Origin: Bolinopsis microptera
Taxonomy: Eukaryota; Ctenophora; Tentaculata; Lobata; Bolinopsidae
Direction: 5' to 3'
NCBI RefSeq assembly: GCF_026151205.1
Contig: NC_087076.1
Location: forward strand, 17,455,919 to 17,519,918
Length of the DNA stretch: 64,000 nt
This document shows positions 61,030 through 64,000 of the stretch, piece after piece. How positions within the stretch are numbered: position 1 is the first letter of the stretch; every line of letters begins with the position of its first letter. The position numbers were made by a program, and so were the translations under genes. Under the pieces are notes generated by a model. It was given only the letters and a program-made list of their open reading frames with translations. It did not search any database and was not told the DNA's origin.

Positions 61030-61217
61030 CTTGTCCGGATTGAAGCATTGCTGTCCGGGACGGACCCATTATTAGGCGCCCAGACCACGTTGAGCGGGCT
61101 GCTCTGACCATCAGAGGCAGGAGCCACCGCTGTCTTCTTCTTCATAACCCGGACCAGGTTTGTCTTCTGGAACTGCGTCACCGAGACGGAGACCTTGTGA
61201 GAGCTGCAAATCCCCAT
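61030..61217 (-). CDS. Possible first exon of an unidentified gene (N-myristoylation-like start)
   Basis: The ATG at 61217 has a good start context (A at -3, G at +4). The frame reads MGICSSHKVSVSVTQF, then a basic stretch (RVMKKK), then SSPLNVVWAPNNGSVPD. It is more GC-rich than its surroundings. A possible donor (aag|gtgtcc) ends the exon at 61030 in phase 2; otherwise the frame runs to 60981. MG-x-C-S-S resembles an N-myristoylated, palmitoylated membrane-anchoring start. It does not join in phase to the PDE3 exons, so it probably belongs to another gene. The product is not recognised. Confidence 0.4.
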
Positions 61218-62705
61218 TCTATCATGACTTATGTCCGACCATCAGCAGAAGTTTAAATTTCCTAGTTGCTGGCGAGGGTGGAGATCAGTGAGGGCTGGGG
61301 GTCTCTAACTCTGGGAGGACAAGTTCGGGGAACAACACATTCTGACACGGAATGCGAGTTATTAAAGACCAACGCAATCACAGATTTGATAACAACCAAA
61401 ATATTCGTGCAATTTCTGTATATGAATAATGAATATGAGGATTTTCTACGCTGTGACGATTGTTACGGAATTTGAAATTTTCGAAAATTGCAGATTTACA
61501 AATTGTTTAAAACTCGGGAAAGGCTCTACCAGACGAACGAGTATTAATATCTGTTATTGAAATACATTATTAAAATATATCAACCATAATTGTCGGAAAA
61601 GAATTTCCATACAATATTTCAATTTGCAATTGCATATTGATAACTCAACTTTTAATAGATTGCCATACGAGGGAGAGGAAAATGAAATCAGCCGATAATA
61701 GCCCACCAAGCGATATGAATTATCATGCACACACAATCGGTCCTGAGCTGACAGTAATTACTGATAATTTCGTTAATTAATAAATTCATTATCTGCAGCT
61801 GCCGGTCGAGTTATACGAATTGCTCTCACTCATCACTGCAGTGGGTGGTAATATATTCTGTCAGAAGAGGGACGAGTTATTATCATCTGTCAAATGGAAG
61901 AAATGTTCGATTGAGAATTCCTAAGGCCTGTTAATCCATTGAGGAGACTTGCCCAAGTTGTACGATAAATGTACGTGGAGTAAAGTTTGCTTAAGAAAGT
62001 AAATAAATTTATAAATTCTTTAATCTATATACGTCAACCCATTGCGTTTGCCTCAAACATTACAACTTTTAATTTTAGCTTTCTCGATCCGCATAAGTAG
62101 ACGTCTTTGGCACAGGGAGCCAAGATCTATTGAGCCAATGGGAGTTACATATAAAATATTGAAATGTTCTATATTAGCAATCTGCCTTCATCTCATCCAA
62201 ACACGATAGGGACCAGAAATCAATTAAATTACAAATGAACTACGCTTGGCATTAGGATGGTGACCGCATCAGCCATAAAATAAGAATATCGATAGTAGGG
62301 GCTACAAAAATGGCTGTCATTAAACTCAATAACTTGTTGGCCACGCCTTTCAGAGAAACGTTTTGAGTTTTGACACAATCTATAATGAAATAGGATTAAA
62401 CATGATCTCCTATAACTACCAGTACCACCAAAAACAGCCTAATTTGTTGTGCGGAAACTGTCATTTTCTTCACACGTTCCCCCTAAAATACCAAATGCTT
62501 CGAGCAAGCCTGAGCTAGCTACTGTAAAACACAATCACGACAAAAACCTTATTTAAGGGGACAGAAGAAGCAGCTGACGTATATATACCTGATATTGAGT
62601 AAGGACGGGGCTTAGTGGTCCGAATATCACGCGTTCCTCTGAACTGCCTACCAGATAGTGGTAGTCACTCCACATACCAGCCGATACCAACTTACAACCC
62701 AATTA
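61218..62705. other. No feature recognised
   Basis: AT-rich DNA upstream of the exon at 61217. The plus-strand frame 61266-61475 lacks support. Confidence 0.35.
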
Positions 62706-62840
62706 AACTTAAACCCAAAACTTAAACCCAAAACTTAAACCCAAAACGTAAACCCAAAACTTACAACCAAAACTTACAGCTAAAACTTAGATCAAAAACT
62801 TAGATCAAAAACTTAGATCCAAAACTTAGATCCACGACTG
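62706..62840. repeat. 13-bp tandem repeat
   Basis: About ten units of acttaaacccaaa, drifting through acttacaaccaaa to acttagatcaaaa and acttagatccaaa towards the right, which shows gradual divergence along the array. Confidence 0.9.
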
Positions 62841-64000
62841 AGATCCAAAGCACGCAGATAGGTAAAACTAAAAGAAGAATGAAAAATCAATGGTGGACGA
62901 GGTTTACTAAATTAGTGCTCGAAGAGAGTGAGGTAACGCAATTTTATCTGGACAAATTATCTAGCTTAATCCGACACGCACTCTTCAGTCCTCATAAATA
63001 TAAAGACAATTCTGTAAGACATTGACAAATTTCAACCCTTCCCTGAATTGTTGTATTGTTGTAAGGTGACGTCAACAATTTCGAAATCAGAAGTGATATG
63101 AGAAATTGTTCTTTTTGTAGAACAGATAAAATTTTGCAGTCTGCGTATAAGATTGACTTAAGATTGAGGCATCATGACTCATGAGACTATGTACGACAAA
63201 ACAAGGTAACGGTGCTACGCAAGACAATCAATAAGGGGTCATCGACCCAGCTTGGAGTGAGGGTGACTTAACGTAAATTAAATGGTTGCAGGTGACGTTA
63301 TGCAACGTTATGCGACATATCCCAAATTGCAGAGTATACCAGCACGTCACCCCGATCAGGAGTTAATCGGACTTTGAAAAATCAAATGTCAGCTGAACTG
63401 TCGATGACTGAGAAAGTTGGTCCTCAAAGTGTGGACAGGACACAACTGCTAAAAGTAGGTAAACGATCCATATTAACTTCGTCAGACAATGTAAAAGACA
63501 TATAATGTACTAAAATAAGTATGTTAAATCTCTCTCTCTCTCTCTCTATCTGCGGCTCAAGCCAAATACTTAACATAACGGCATTTATACGGACAAACGC
63601 CACATATGACCAAGACCCACAGTCAGGTTTAGACAATTCCCAATGACCAGCAGACTCTTAACCATGATGCAGGAATAGCTGAACGATAAACGTCCTAACT
63701 ATTGACAAAACCTATCATAGCGGTACGTTGATAAAACGAAAATCATTCGTCGAACACCATAAAGTAAACTGTCCAGCGAAATTATAACAAGTCTCGAGAG
63801 CGGAGTGAATGGTACCCGAAAAGGCTAAGGTCTCAAAAATGGTATAATTTGAGAGAAAGTTATACTATTGTACAAGCTATTCTGGCTAATGGCTATTTGT
63901 TCTTGGGCGTGCTCGTTTTTTACCGGAACTAGATCATTATGCTACACTAAACTAATAAAGGTTCCACCAACCTGAGAGATTATATCGCTGTATGCTTTAA
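62841..64000. other. No gene recognised
   Basis: A (TC)n tract of about 20 bp lies at 63530-63549. Nothing else could be supported. Confidence 0.35.

Overview
This is a eukaryotic, animal-type window. Genes are split by short introns with GT/AG borders, intergenic DNA is AT-rich, and foldback elements, satellites and simple repeats are abundant. The gene set (a vasohibin, a PDE3-type cyclic nucleotide phosphodiesterase, a class A-like GPCR, a pentraxin/Sel1-repeat protein) is metazoan, and interstitial TTAGGG-like repeats fit that. Vertebrate-style gene sizes and repeats are absent. I read it as a marine or early-branching invertebrate, possibly a cnidarian; the taxon is not resolved.

Layout. 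1-8.5 kb (+): a gene with signal peptide, pentraxin domain and coiled coil. By exon phase it appears to continue into a Sel1-repeat, C-terminally membrane-anchored protein; 15 exons give a 986-codon open frame. An extra duplicated exon at 3742-3836 carries a stop and would give a 382-residue secreted form. A second copy of that exon and its flanks sits at 1-681. 8.5-19.8 kb: no convincing host gene; a tRNA-derived SINE-like unit, a 171-bp satellite arranged as a large inverted array, a 2-kb element with TTAA target duplications, and a decayed non-LTR retrotransposon. 19.9-25.2 kb: a seven-helix receptor (+) convergent with a five-exon vasohibin (-), followed by a leucine-rich-repeat gene (-). 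The receptor and the LRR gene each carry one frame break. 26-31 kb: transposon-like inverted-repeat elements and a dispersed repeat. 32.9-57.0 kb (-): one PDE3 gene of about 24 kb, with a complete catalytic domain in compact 3' exons and long repeat-rich introns towards the 5' end. 57-64 kb: mostly unassigned, with one plausible first exon of another minus-strand gene.

The genes are not an operon and share no obvious pathway. The most notable points are the pentraxin-Sel1 architecture with its stop-exon duplication, the vasohibin with catalytic-residue spacing like the human enzyme, the inverted 171-bp satellite, the two well-bounded DNA elements (TTAA-flanked; 66-bp perfect TIRs), and a cluster of palindromic CRE motifs inside the cAMP phosphodiesterase gene. 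Exon borders were inferred by eye from sequence, phase and remembered family alignments; no search was run.
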